Positions 55,060 through 64,000 of a stretch of 64,000 nt of DNA are shown in pieces (the stretch's first letter is position 1; each line of letters starts with the position of its first letter). The DNA is taken from positions 434,001-498,000 of the forward strand of contig JADLSH010000379.1 of assembly GCA_016169945.1 (NCBI GenBank), given 5' to 3'. Made by a program: the position numbers and the translations under genes. The notes beneath the pieces were generated by a model. It saw nothing but the letters and a program-made list of their open reading frames with translations. It did not search any database and was not told the DNA's origin. The stretch comes from Trachythela sp. YZ-2020. Its lineage: Eukaryota > Cnidaria > Anthozoa > Malacalcyonacea > Clavulariidae.

Positions 55060-57030
55060 AAAGACTTTATCCTAAGTGAACTTTTTAGCCGTAGTCTTCT
55101 CTTCAGTTCAGTTCAGAACTTAGAATGAAGTGCTGGCTTTTAGCACTGCCTTTATGAAACATGTCAGAATTTGGATATTGGACTAAACAGATGTCCTCTG
55201 ACAAATGTGCAAACATATTGTGCACGCATTGTCCCAATTGTCAAAATATTTTCATACAAACTAAAGTATACTAATAACTTCCTTCTTCACACAAACCAAA
55301 AATCAAACTCAATATTACAATGCAATGGCTGAACAATTTTGCAAACAAACGTATCTGCTATTATAAGAAGAATGTTGTTGACCTATCAAATATTGCATGT
55401 ATCATTGTTTTATTAAATTTGTTTAACATTGACTAACCAACAACAGTTGTTAATGTTGATAAATTTAATAAGATAAGAAAAATATCAATTTCTTAAAATT
55501 AACTTAATATAGAATATAGTTTATAAACCAAAATTCAGCATGCAGGATATGAAGAACGTTTTCATGTTGTACTTTGCCTTCGAAATATTTCAACAGAAAC
55601 AGCATGTATGTGTTACACCTTCTTGGAATAAATTCAGTGGCGTAGCCAGGGGGGGGGAAAGGGGGGACTCGGCGCAGCCTCGTTGAGCTAGCGCTAATTT
55701 TCCGTTTCTGCCGTTTTTATTTTGGGTGTTGCAAAATGAACATTCTACGAGAGGCCCAAATTCGATCGTAAACTTATGCTTTCTTATGTACATTTATGGA
55801 TAATAACGACTTCTTGAATCTGATGTCTGATATGAACAATACACAAAATAAGGTCAAGGTTTTTGTTAATAATTCTTGATTTTTTATGCTCTATTATATT
55901 GATTTTCCGTAGATTTTGCACCTGACACGGCATGTTTTGACGTCTAGTCGGCTAACTTGTCTCTGTCAGGAGTACTGATATATAGCACAATTCTACAAAA
56001 CTGATAAGTGTATATTTTTTTATACACAGTCTTGAACATTAAGGCGATGTTACACGGGACAACTTTGAGCGGTAACTCGTATAAATGCAAATTGTTACAG
56101 AAACGTGTATGTTATTATGTCTCCCTTGGCTGGGGTGCACTGGGTACCCAAAGGAACAGTTTGTAATCTTATCGCTGCCATTAGCCTTGGGCTGTGGAGC
56201 GAACGCCTGAGCTGGCGTCTTGTTGGCGCATATTGTAAAACTTTCAGCGAGGAAACTCAATTTTGAACAAATAAAACGTCACTGTATTTTTACTTTTGAA
56301 ATGTGTAAAGACAATGAATGTATATGAATAATGTAGGTTATAGAATGATATAAATTCCTTCAAGAGTTCTATATTAACACTTTCATGTTAACGACATTGT
56401 ATTGTTATACATCACATGTTCATTTTTCGTATTAATATATTTCGTCTTTTACGGTTTTACCTCTTCCCCAGCTGTGCGCCTTTCGAATTACAATTTTGCC
56501 TGCGTGCGTATTAGTCGTATTATAAGAATGCTTCATTTTAAATTCTACGAAACACCGCGTGTATTGTCGGAGTACATCGGTTTCCCACTGATAAAAACAT
56601 TAATAACTCGCTCGAATTACTCAATAATAAATAGATAAATACAATACTAAAAGCCTTAAAATGTTCACTTAAGTTAATTGCATGTTGTTTGTCGTAATGA
56701 GCGTCCTAATTTATTTTTAATGAACGAAGTTTGGGTCAAAGGAAACTTTTGTAAGTAAAAAAAAGCGCCTTTAATATGAAAAAATACCCGGAAAATATTG
56801 AAATTATACAGCGAAAGGACATTAAAACAAGGATATTTTCTATTAGAAAATAATTTGCTTGGCTGTTTGTAATTTTAGTAAATACATATTCCAGCTTTGC
56901 TAGCTTGTGAATAATTATATGGAAACCGTTCTTCCTGTTAGCAAATCATTTGATCTGCATGATGCTATTATAGTTTTCTAGAAGAATCAATATATATAAA
57001 TCTATATGGTTTATGCACGGCTTGTGTTAT
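55060..57030. other. Intergenic DNA with one hAT-like terminus
   Basis: 55080-55460 is the duplicated upstream flank of copy 8, matching 51.3-51.7 kb. CAGTGGCGTAGCCAGG at 55635 resembles a hAT-type end, but no partner end was found. No gene is recognised up to 57040. Confidence 0.4.
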
Positions 57031-57039
57031 ATATATGCT

Positions 57040-57320
57040 TTTAAAGTAAAGTAAAGTAAAGTAAAGTAAAGTAAGGGTGTGTGCTTATTATCCTTACTTG
57101 CAGCTGAGAGCTAAGCTGAATTGCGAAGGACACAGCTCAACGTGACCAAGTCGAAGGCTTTCTAGGCGCATATGGCAGCCACCTTTAGCTCATCATCACG
57201 GAGCACAGCTACGATGGAAGGGCCAGTTAGCGGTTAAACCCAACCCATTACCCACGTCACCCTGTCAACATTCCCTGCGGGAAGAAACCGGAGTGCCCGG
57301 AGAAAACCCACGACTTGGAT
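57040..57320 (-). mobile_element. SINE fragment in reverse orientation with (CTTTA)n tail
   Basis: TAAAG units at 57040-57068 form the 3' tail in element orientation. GGAGTGCCCGGAGAAAACCC at about 57291 is the reverse complement of the SINE core found at 22330-22370. Confidence 0.65.
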
Positions 57321-57324
57321 TTCT

Positions 57325-58155
57325 TAGACCAAGACATCTTTAAGTTCAATTGTTCACCACATATGGAAAGTAAATTTAGGACATCCTTAGGATTATTTGT
57401 TAGGACATCCTTATATTTGAAAACTTGTGTATATTATATGCATGGTAAGGTGAGCAGAGATAGCGGTGGAGAAAAAAGTAAAAAACACAAAAGATGAAGA
57501 AGTACACAAGTTGTTAATTTTTGGACATTTATTACACATTTTGGATGTCAAAAGAAACTAGAGCGTTGAAGAATTTAGGTCCTTGGATCGAAACAAATTG
57601 CAAATGTCTTTTTCAGTTTTATTACTCAAATTTGTCGACATTATATACGGATGGGATAAATATTCACTTCTATGAATCGGAATTCCTTTTTAAAAACTAA
57701 AGATCTTTACGAATTACATCCATGTTTTAATGGATTATTTAAAAAAGAACAGAGGGAAGCCGCGCTTATACAATTTGTTTAAATAAGGTACGCTAAGTAG
57801 ACTTTGTTTTATGATCTGTCTGCGGTGCACATAACATATAATTAAACCTACTTAGTCCAGCATACTTAAATTAAACATGCAGATCCGCCTCTCTAGAACA
57901 TTCTTCCGCGCTACGCCGTTATATTAGCTTTACTTTTTGTCGGTTTCTCTTGTTCCTACGTTTTTCAAAACATTTTGTGCCCTTCTGAGGTAGTATAGCA
58001 CAAATTATTCATTGCATGCAGCAATTATATTACTAAGGCCTTTCAGGAAGTATTTCGTGTGTTGGAAAATTGTTTGGAAACAGTTTTAAACAACCGCGCA
58101 GGTGCACACAATATGTTCCCACATGTGCCTGAAAAAAGCATCTGTTGTTTAATTC
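57325..58155. other. Intergenic DNA upstream of peptide copy 9, nothing recognised
   Basis: No repeats or coding features of note. Confidence 0.35.
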
Positions 58156-58161
58156 GTCCCT

Positions 58162-58195
58162 GATAAAAGGGAGCATTCAGCATTGAACAAAGTTA
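58162..58195 (+). promoter_or_regulatory. TATA-like promoter of peptide copy 9
   Basis: GATAAAAGG (58162-58170) is followed by GAGCATTCAGCATTGAACAA, recalling the ATAAAAGTCAG, then CATTCAG arrangement of the other copies. It is weaker than copies 1 and 5. Confidence 0.5.
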
Positions 58196-58254
58196 TAACA
58201 CTCAATTCTGAGATCTAGCGATAAGCTTGGACTTAATAAAAGAGCTTGAAAGTG

Positions 58255-58503
58255 ATGGCATTCTTCAAGAATTTCATGGTGGCCTTGTTCGTGTTTTCTA
58301 CCATCAACCTGTGTTTGGCCAAACCAAAATGGATTTGGGTCCGAGATGAAGTCGCTGATCACTCAAACGTAGAGAGAACACAGAACGACTTTGATGTGTT
58401 TGGATTGGGTCGGTTTGCAGACGCCGCGTCGAAGAAGCAGAGGCCTACCACTGCACTTTGCCCTTATTTCGATATACGTGACTGCGCAAAATTTGCCGGT
58501 TGA
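58255..58503 (+). CDS. Small secreted cysteine-loop peptide precursor, copy 9 (KPKWIWVRD type)
   Basis: This is an 82-residue precursor. The signal peptide MAFFKNFMVALFVFSTINLC is followed by KPKWIWVRDEVADHSNVE, a spacer (DVFGLGRFADAA) and the basic site KKQR at 60-63. The C-terminal peptide carries C69 and C77 (CPYFDIRDC, seven-residue loop) and ends KFAG at the stop, so its terminal Gly could donate an amide. The ATG at 58255 aligns with paralogue starts; the TTG at 58246 is ignored. It is the most divergent intact copy and shares the loop pattern CP..D.R.C with copies 6 and 8. Confidence 0.85.
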   Translation: MAFFKNFMVALFVFSTINLCLAKPKWIWVRDEVADHSNVERTQNDFDVFGLGRFADAASKKQRPTTALCPYFDIRDCAKFAG

Positions 58504-58664
58504 AGTGGTACAATATCAGTTGATGTAGTCCGAAGAGAAACTGTTTAAGAACAAGAGATTTAAAGTAAACAAACTAGAATGCTTAGATATAACTGTTTAC
58601 GTTGTACACCTGGCATGCATGCACTATGTTTACTTAAAGATAAAAGTAGTATTGTTGTATTTGC

Positions 58665-58670
58665 AATAAA
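58665..58670 (+). terminator. Polyadenylation signal of peptide copy 9
   Basis: AATAAA lies 162 bp after the stop codon, on the coding strand, with no other candidate nearer. Confidence 0.6.
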
Positions 58671-58689
58671 ACACATAGAATGAGTACCC

Positions 58690-59200
58690 AATTGAGTATT
58701 TCTGCATGATGTTGTGGTCATTGCATTAATTAACGCTATCTTTGTTGGCTGTTATCTTTTCAAAAGGTTAAGGAGATTAGTTAATTGTATGAGGCTTTCA
58801 ACATTTTTGTGATAGTTTTTCTAAACTTCCACCTTAAAAACTTCCACCTCAGAAAATGTTGTATATTAGATTAGCAATTGCCCAAACTGGTCTTCAAGGC
58901 TTTTTGTTCTTACTCAATATGATCGACTTGAATGTATTTTTGCCCGACCAACATGATAAAATTTGCCCTTACGTCCCTGGATATCGGTGCAATATGTTTC
59001 TGTGACTTTTGAAGATAGAACTTAAGAGATTTGAGTTGTAGATTTGAGTGTGAGTTGTCGGATTCGTTACTCATCTTTTCTCAAAATTGCAAAAAAAATT
59101 CTGTGCTACAGTATATTTAAATAATGCTTTATAACCGTCAGCTAAAGCACTTAAAATATTTAGATATAGGAATTGTCCTTTAAAATCGATATAACTAAAT
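58690..59200. other. Intergenic DNA between peptide copy 9 and receptor 4
   Basis: The two genes converge here. Nothing else is recognised. Confidence 0.4.
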
Positions 59201-59203
59201 CCT

Positions 59204-60160
59204 TTATAGTCTTGTTTCTCTAATTTCCGACTGATTAGTTTTAAAACGGTTGGTTTCAGTAACATTTGATTCTTGTGCGCTGTTGGTACGTTGAAGCTTC
59301 TTGCAATTGAAGTTAAAAAGAGCGAGCAAACTGAGACGATACTCTTGCAGGCGTATGGAATAAAGTACTGGGTTTGCGACAAAATTTAGAAGAGCGACAG
59401 GCTCGTAGTAATAAACAAATGTCCTGACCAACGAATCTTCACTAGACCCTCCAAGGCGCTTGATCAACTCTATCTGTTTGGCCAGAAAGTAAGGAAAGGC
59501 TGTTACTATCAGTATCACATTGAGTATCATCACAATTTTCGCGATTTCTTTTTGTTTTTGATTTTGAGTTTCGGCGTTCAAGGCGAAATGTCGACTGCCC
59601 AAGATCTCGACGGCGATGCGTATTTTTAACACGACCTGAAATGCAACAGCTAGTTCTAAACAAGCTATATTCCCTATGCCTAAGTAGGGCAATTCTGACA
59701 CTTTAAGACCAAGTTCTATCCAAATATATCCCACTTCCATTAAACCCATGCTGATGGCTAGAAACCAGACAATCATGCAAGACACCACAACCTTCTTTCC
59801 CGTTAACATCAACCGACTTTTCATAGGGTATTTTATGATAATGTATATTTGCATATTCAGAAGTGTCAATAACATAAATGATGCACTCGCACCAAACATC
59901 CAAAAGAAACTGGATCCGTGTGCAAGTTGTAAGTTAGTTTCGAAGTCCTGTGTCTGGACGACGAACAATTTCACAAAGTTTGTTCCACAAGCCACAAGGT
60001 CAGCAACACAAATATTTAGTATGGTAACCCATGCTCCATGGTGTAAAATTTTCAAAGGGTCAATAATGATGACGAGGATGAGCAGTAAGTTGCATATAAC
60101 CCCGATGACATCAACCGTCATGCTTGCGATGTTCGATATCGTGTAGTCAGGTGTTTTGTT
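59204..60160 (-). CDS. Receptor 4, exon 2: divergent class A 7TM GPCR
   Basis: This exon gives about 318 residues, starting NKTPDYTISNIASM after the acceptor TTTTCTTTTTAG. TM1 has GVICNLLLI, TM2 ICVADLVAC, TM3 ends NMQIYIII (no DRY), and TM4 contains IVWFLAISMG. TM6 has IVTAFPYF and TM7 NPVLYSIRLQEYR. The Cys pair seen in receptors 2 and 3 is missing (Ser in TM3 at HGSSFFW, Ser in loop 2). The C-tail has several Asn/Ser/Thr. It is the most diverged of the four, but it has the same exon structure and phase, so it is a true paralogue. Ligand unknown. Confidence 0.92.
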   Translation of the reverse strand, partial: NKTPDYTISNIASMTVDVIGVICNLLLILVIIIDPLKILHHGAWVTILNICVADLVACGTNFVKLFVVQTQDFETNLQLAHGSSFFWMFGASASFMLLTLLNMQIYIIIKYPMKSRLMLTGKKVVVSCMIVWFLAISMGLMEVGYIWIELGLKVSELPYLGIGNIACLELAVAFQVVLKIRIAVEILGSRHFALNAETQNQKQKEIAKIVMILNVILIVTAFPYFLAKQIELIKRLGGSSEDSLVRTFVYYYEPVALLNFVANPVLYSIRLQEYRLSLLALFNFNCKKLQRTNSAQESNVTETNRFKTNQSEIRETRL

Positions 60161-60551
60161 CTAAAAAGAAAATATACATACTTGCTAGTGCATTATTACT
60201 TATAGAGATTGATAGATTTCAGTTGCCAGTTAGTCGTAACTGTCCTGAACATATCAAGGTGATGGATGTAATAGAGTGTCGAAATACAGTATCTCTACAG
60301 TCAGTAAAGACTGATTTACAGTACACAAAAGACAAGATAGATCCAGACTATTTCACATCGTCGAACATGAGTTGGTTATACGACAGTTAACCAAATGGAA
60401 ACCGCAGGCACAAGCGATGCAGAGCAGCAGGTGATGGTCAACTTAACAACTGTTGCAGTTGATATTATATATGAGTAAGGAAATTCAACTAAATCTCTTT
60501 CCTCTTTATTTCACGGATATGACTTTTCAATAACGTTTCATGACAACATAA

Positions 60552-61112
60552 GCCATTCGTCCGTTCCTCCCCTCCATCCGTCCGTTCCTCCGCCGTCCGT
60601 CCGTTCCTCCGCCATCCATCCGTTACTCCGCAATCCATCCGTTCCTCCGCCATTCGTCCGTTCCTCCGCCATTCGTCAGTTCCTCCGCCGTTCCTCCGCC
60701 ATCTGTCCGTTACTCCGCCCTCCGTCCGTTCCTCCGTCATCCGTCCGTTCCTCCGCCATCCGTCCGTTACTCCGCCCTTCGTCCGTTCCTCCCCTCCATC
60801 CATCCGTTCCTCCGCCATTCGTCCGTTTCTCCGCCATTCGTCAGTTCCTCCGCCGTTCCTCCGCCATCTGTCCGTTACTCCGCCCTCCGTCCGTCCCTCC
60901 GCCATCCGTCCGTTCCTCCGCCATTCGTCCGTTCCTCCGCCATTCGTCCGTTCCTCCGCCATTCGTCCGTTCCTCCGCCGTTCCTCCGCCATCTGTCCGT
61001 TACTCCGTCCGTTCTTCCATCATCCGTCCGTTCCTCCGCCATCCGTCCGTTCCTCCGCCATTTGTCCGTTCCTCCGCCGTCCGTCCGTTCCGCCGTCCGT
61101 CTGTCCGGTTCC
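60552..61112 (-). repeat. 19-bp minisatellite (GTTCCTCCGCCATTCGTCC)
   Basis: About 29 units with variants (GTCCGTTACTCCGCC and GTTCCTCCGTC types). Because 19 is not divisible by three, a read-through protein repeats every 57 bp (19 residues, RRNGRMAEERTNGGG-like) in every minus frame. It lies in the intron of receptor 4. The long open frames here are artefacts. Confidence 0.93.
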
Positions 61113-61229
61113 ACCTGTATACACAATACCGGAATCGATCGATCTCATGTGCAAATAGTCTAAATTGAATCCTTGAATCTTAAGATGGAATTCAAATTTA
61201 ACGGACATACCCATTATAAGAAATAGAAA

Positions 61230-61412
61230 ACATTTTCCGTGTTTCTATACACTTATAGAAACACGCGTGGGAGTTTGGGAGAACGAGAAATAATCAGTGG
61301 GAAAACGAGCCCGTAGGGCGATCGAGTTTTTCGACGTTATTTCGAGTTCTCCCAAACTCCCACAAGTGTTTCTATAAGTGTATAGAAACACAGGAAAAAA
61401 TGTTTTCTATTT
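61230..61412. mobile_element. Fold-back MITE (TTTCCGTGTTTCTATA ends)
   Basis: GTGTTTCTATACACTTATAG, AAACACGCGTGGGAGTTTGG and AGAACGAGAAATAA are mirrored around CCCGTAGGGCGATCG. A related half-element starts at 61616 (TTCCGTGTTTCTATACGGCA). Confidence 0.75.
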
Positions 61413-61696
61413 CTTTTATAATATAACTCAAGAGACATTTTTATACTCGATTAATTTACATGTTCTCATTACGTACGCATGCTGACTTTTGCTCGTCAAT
61501 TTTACTTCAAAAAAACAACTTTGTTTGAAAATTCACAGTCACAAATGAGTTAAAGTATTAAAATTATCTTTAAATTGGGTTTAAAGTTTTACAATTCAAT
61601 TGGCGGGGAAATTTTCCGTGTTTCTATACGGCAGTTATAGAAACACGCTTCTTCACCAATCAACGCTCGCGTACTATAAATGTTATATTATAATCT

Positions 61697-62965
61697 AAAA
61701 TAGACTGCACATGTAAATACACACACACTTCTCTTATGAGTTATGTCATTACGACGCAATCATGCATGCTCCCACTGATTATTGGAGCGATTAATCAAAA
61801 ATAAACAATGATTGTTCTTAAAGTTATAACCCTCCGAACACTCCGTAAGAAAAAAGCCCTTTTGAGAATTCCGTATCACTTGAACAATACGACGGTTTTC
61901 GGGAATTTCACGACTTTTTACTGACAAAATCATCACGTACAAAATGAAATATATTGTATCTTATATGAATGTCAATTTGACAATGTCAAATTGTCAAATA
62001 ATGGCTTTGTAATAAAGACGATAATGGCTTTGTAATAAAGACGATAATGGCTTTGTAATAAAGACGATCATTTACAGTCACCAAACCTCGCCTTGTTCAC
62101 TTCATATAGTAGAATTCGAAGATGACATTTCAGTTTTTTAGAATCCGTGTTTCGTTCCTTAAAGCATATACTGTACTTAGTAGTAGGCGGGATTATCCCT
62201 TGATGTTGATTGCTGCTAATGTTAGCGCTAACTTGCGATGTTTAAGATTATATATTATTATATTGCCTATTGGAATAAGTATATAATCGGCTTACCACAT
62301 AATCTTCACTATCGTTGGTTTGCATAGCTGAGTATTAAGATAACCCAACATATACTGTGGTCTTTCCGACGTTTCGTGAACCAATACTAACTTATCTTGT
62401 GATATATTATATATATAGTATTTGAATGAAAGATAAAATCATGTAGTATTCTGTTGCTTACCATTGTCGTAGAGGTTGTGTTACTTGTGTCGTTCTTAAA
62501 ATCGATAGAAGACGATGAATTAAAACCGATTAAACCTCCCACTGAGGAATCGGTCGAAGCAAATACGAAGGCAAAGTATTGGACCGCAATATTAAGAATG
62601 AGCTTTCCGTTGTAACCCATGACGGACATAAGTGCTTTGTGACTAACAAACTTGATAATACTGTGTGATCAGGATTATCATTAATATGCTACAGTGTCAA
62701 TGATATTTTCTCGATTGTTATCGATGTAGAGGCAGTGACGTTATTATATCCGCATTTTCAACAAACGTTATCTACGTGCAGTATTCATTAATAATCTTAA
62801 TTATGAATTTATGAATTTGGCTGGTAGTCCAATGAGCTATTAGTGAGTAAAAGCACTTGAACATGCTGTCATGTCCATTACAGATTGAGGACTCGAAATT
62901 CCGGTCAATAAAAAATCAATGATGAATGACAGCACGCACATGATGAATCAGAGAGTCGAGGGGGA
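61697..62965. repeat. Segmental duplication B2 (partner 17098-18365)
   Basis: The same block order as B1 including exon 1. It has a local tandem triplication, GATAATGGCTTTGTAATAAA at about 61990-62065, absent from B1. The right edge abuts the LINE. Confidence 0.88.
62462..62629 (-). CDS. Receptor 4, exon 1: signal peptide and glycosylated stalk
   Basis: 56 residues: MSVMGYNGKLILNIAVQYFA signal peptide, then a stalk with sequons NSS, NDT and NTT ending TSTTM at the donor ATG|GTAAGC (62461). Phase 0 joins the acceptor at 60161 across a 2.3-kb intron that holds the 19-bp minisatellite. Compared with the orphan copy at 17.8 kb it lacks about nine stalk residues. The spliced product is about 374 residues. 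Confidence 0.8.
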
Positions 62966-64000
62966 TTTACCGATAGAAAGGATTTAATCCACTTCAGTGC
63001 ATTTCCAGTCACGCCAAATTCAAGTCAGTTCTAGTATTTCCAACATAATCGCGTGATCCACTGCATCAAAGGCTGCACTTAAATCCAACAAGACAAGCAG
63101 CGGTGCTTTTCGTTGATCGATGTTCATCAGAATATCACTTTGAACCTTAACCAGAGCAGTTTCTGTATGCCGATTGATTAACAGGAAGAGGAGCATGTTC
63201 TTCACAATGTGCAAGTAGTTGTCCAACTACTGCTCTTTCCACAATTTTCGACACAAATTGGAGATTGTTCACCGGTCTAAAATTGTGCCTCCAGACCCAG
63301 TTTCTTTATAGTAGGCATTAAAAGAGCGCTTTTCCACGACATAGGAACATAACCTTGATCAAGTGATAAGTTGATGATCTTTGTGATTATAGGCAATAAT
63401 TCATCAACCATGTTGGAATAGGATCTAGTTTACAGGATGCATTAGATGATTTAATAATAATGTCACGAATCTCCATTTCGGATAAAATAATGATGAATGA
63501 TTCAAGTTTAACTCGCAGTGACCGGTATTCAACAGCTGGTGGTTGTATTGTAATGTCATCAACTTCAGCTCTAATTAGTTCAATTTTCCGGCAAAAGAAC
63601 TCGCCAAAATCATTCGCAAGTTGACCTAAGTCACCATGAGGATTTTCATCATGAACTTTAGAGAGCGAAGATACCACTCTAAAAAATGTTCGTGAGTCAC
63701 CTGAGCATTTATCAATGAATTCAGAGTAGTATAGTCGTTTGGCATTATTCAATTTAGCAGAGTATTCATCACAAATTCTGCGATAAGATTTCTTATCACA
63801 TATACAGTCTGAATTTCTCATCTTTCTCTCCAATTTTCTACCTCTGATCTTTAGGCATTTAAGCTCATCATTAAACCACGGTATATTTGTTCTTTCCCTT
63901 ACAACCTTTCCTTGTATATATCGGAGCATGTTTATCCAAAATATAAGTCAATGTATCATCATAACGTTGTATTGTATAGATTAGACGCAACAATGTCCGA
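62966..64000 (-). pseudogene. CR1/Jockey-like LINE, truncated, running off the window
   Basis: Reading leftward from the window end: the endonuclease-RT linker (WFNDELKCLKIRGRKLERKM, YYSEFIDKCSGDSRTFFRVV, KLDPIPTWLMN). After frameshifts come RT motifs ([72 protein letters not shown]). It stops abruptly at about 62966, before the YADD motif, against duplication B2. Frameshifts between 63226 and 63390 show it is inactive. It may belong to the same family as the relic at 25 kb. Confidence 0.9.

Noticed and set aside
59748..60146. Plus-strand 132-codon frame
   Set aside because: Antisense shadow of receptor 4 exon 2; similar shadows oppose receptors 1-3.
60489..61214. Arg/Glu/Gly-rich repeat proteins
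   Set aside because: Products of the 19-bp minisatellite; no start context or paralogue.

Overview
This is an intron-bearing, AT-rich, repeat-dense animal genomic window. The gene types (spliced class A 7TM receptors, small secreted peptides under TATA promoters, CR1/Jockey-like LINE fragments, tRNA-derived SINEs and many fold-back MITEs) suggest a cnidarian, most likely an anthozoan (coral, octocoral or sea anemone). That placement rests on my recognition of repeat motifs plus gene content, and I cannot name a species. No rRNA, functional tRNA, CRISPR or prokaryotic operon was found.

Two multigene families dominate. (1) Four divergent class A GPCR genes, all on the minus strand. Each has a long exon 2 carrying all seven helices (4215-5228, 28404-29429, 39764-40771, 59204-60160). 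Each also appears to have a short upstream exon 1 encoding a signal peptide and an N-glycosylation-rich stalk (12699-12881, 30531-30713, 43810-44025, 62462-62629), joined by a phase-0 intron. A fifth exon 1 (17805-17996) has no nearby exon 2. All four receptors lack the DRY motif and the toggle Trp of helix 6 but keep NPxxY. (2) Nine copies of a small secreted peptide gene: five intact (549-791, 24486-24719, 51057-51293, 54812-55045, 58255-58503), one C-terminally truncated (16098-16310) and three pseudogenes (15715, 19621, 53829). After the signal peptide all functional-looking copies keep KP[R/K]WIW[L/V]R[D/E]. The five intact copies end in a two-cysteine loop, often preceded by a dibasic site and in three cases with a Gly usable for amidation. 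I infer neuropeptide- or pheromone-like precursors. Clustering with orphan-type peptide GPCRs suggests, but does not prove, a ligand-receptor locus.

Layout. 0-0.8 kb: peptide gene 1 with promoter. 0.8-4.1 kb: fold-back elements and a 12-bp minisatellite. 4.2-12.9 kb: receptor 1, whose large intron holds a 98-bp minisatellite, a hAT-like element and a TTAA-flanked element. 13-24 kb: duplicated flanks, duplicated 5' exons of an unknown gene, peptide pseudogenes, the orphan exon 1 and a SINE. 24-28 kb: peptide gene 5, an internally deleted LINE and fold-backs. 28.4-30.8 kb: receptor 2. 31-39 kb: duplicated flanks, a tRNA-containing fold-back and trinucleotide repeats. 39.7-44 kb: receptor 3. 45-49 kb: duplicated flank, a pogo-like MITE and a LINE relic with a micro-inversion. 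49.4-58.5 kb: the second peptide subfamily, with an unexplained GC-richer insert. 59.2-62.6 kb: receptor 4. 63-64 kb: a LINE running off the end.

Paired duplications (12.0-14.6 with 29.9-32.1; 17.1-18.4 with 61.7-63.0; 33.2-34.8 with 45.4-46.8; 14.8-15.4 with 37.1-38.7 kb) show that the cluster grew by local segmental duplication and was then remodelled by transposons.
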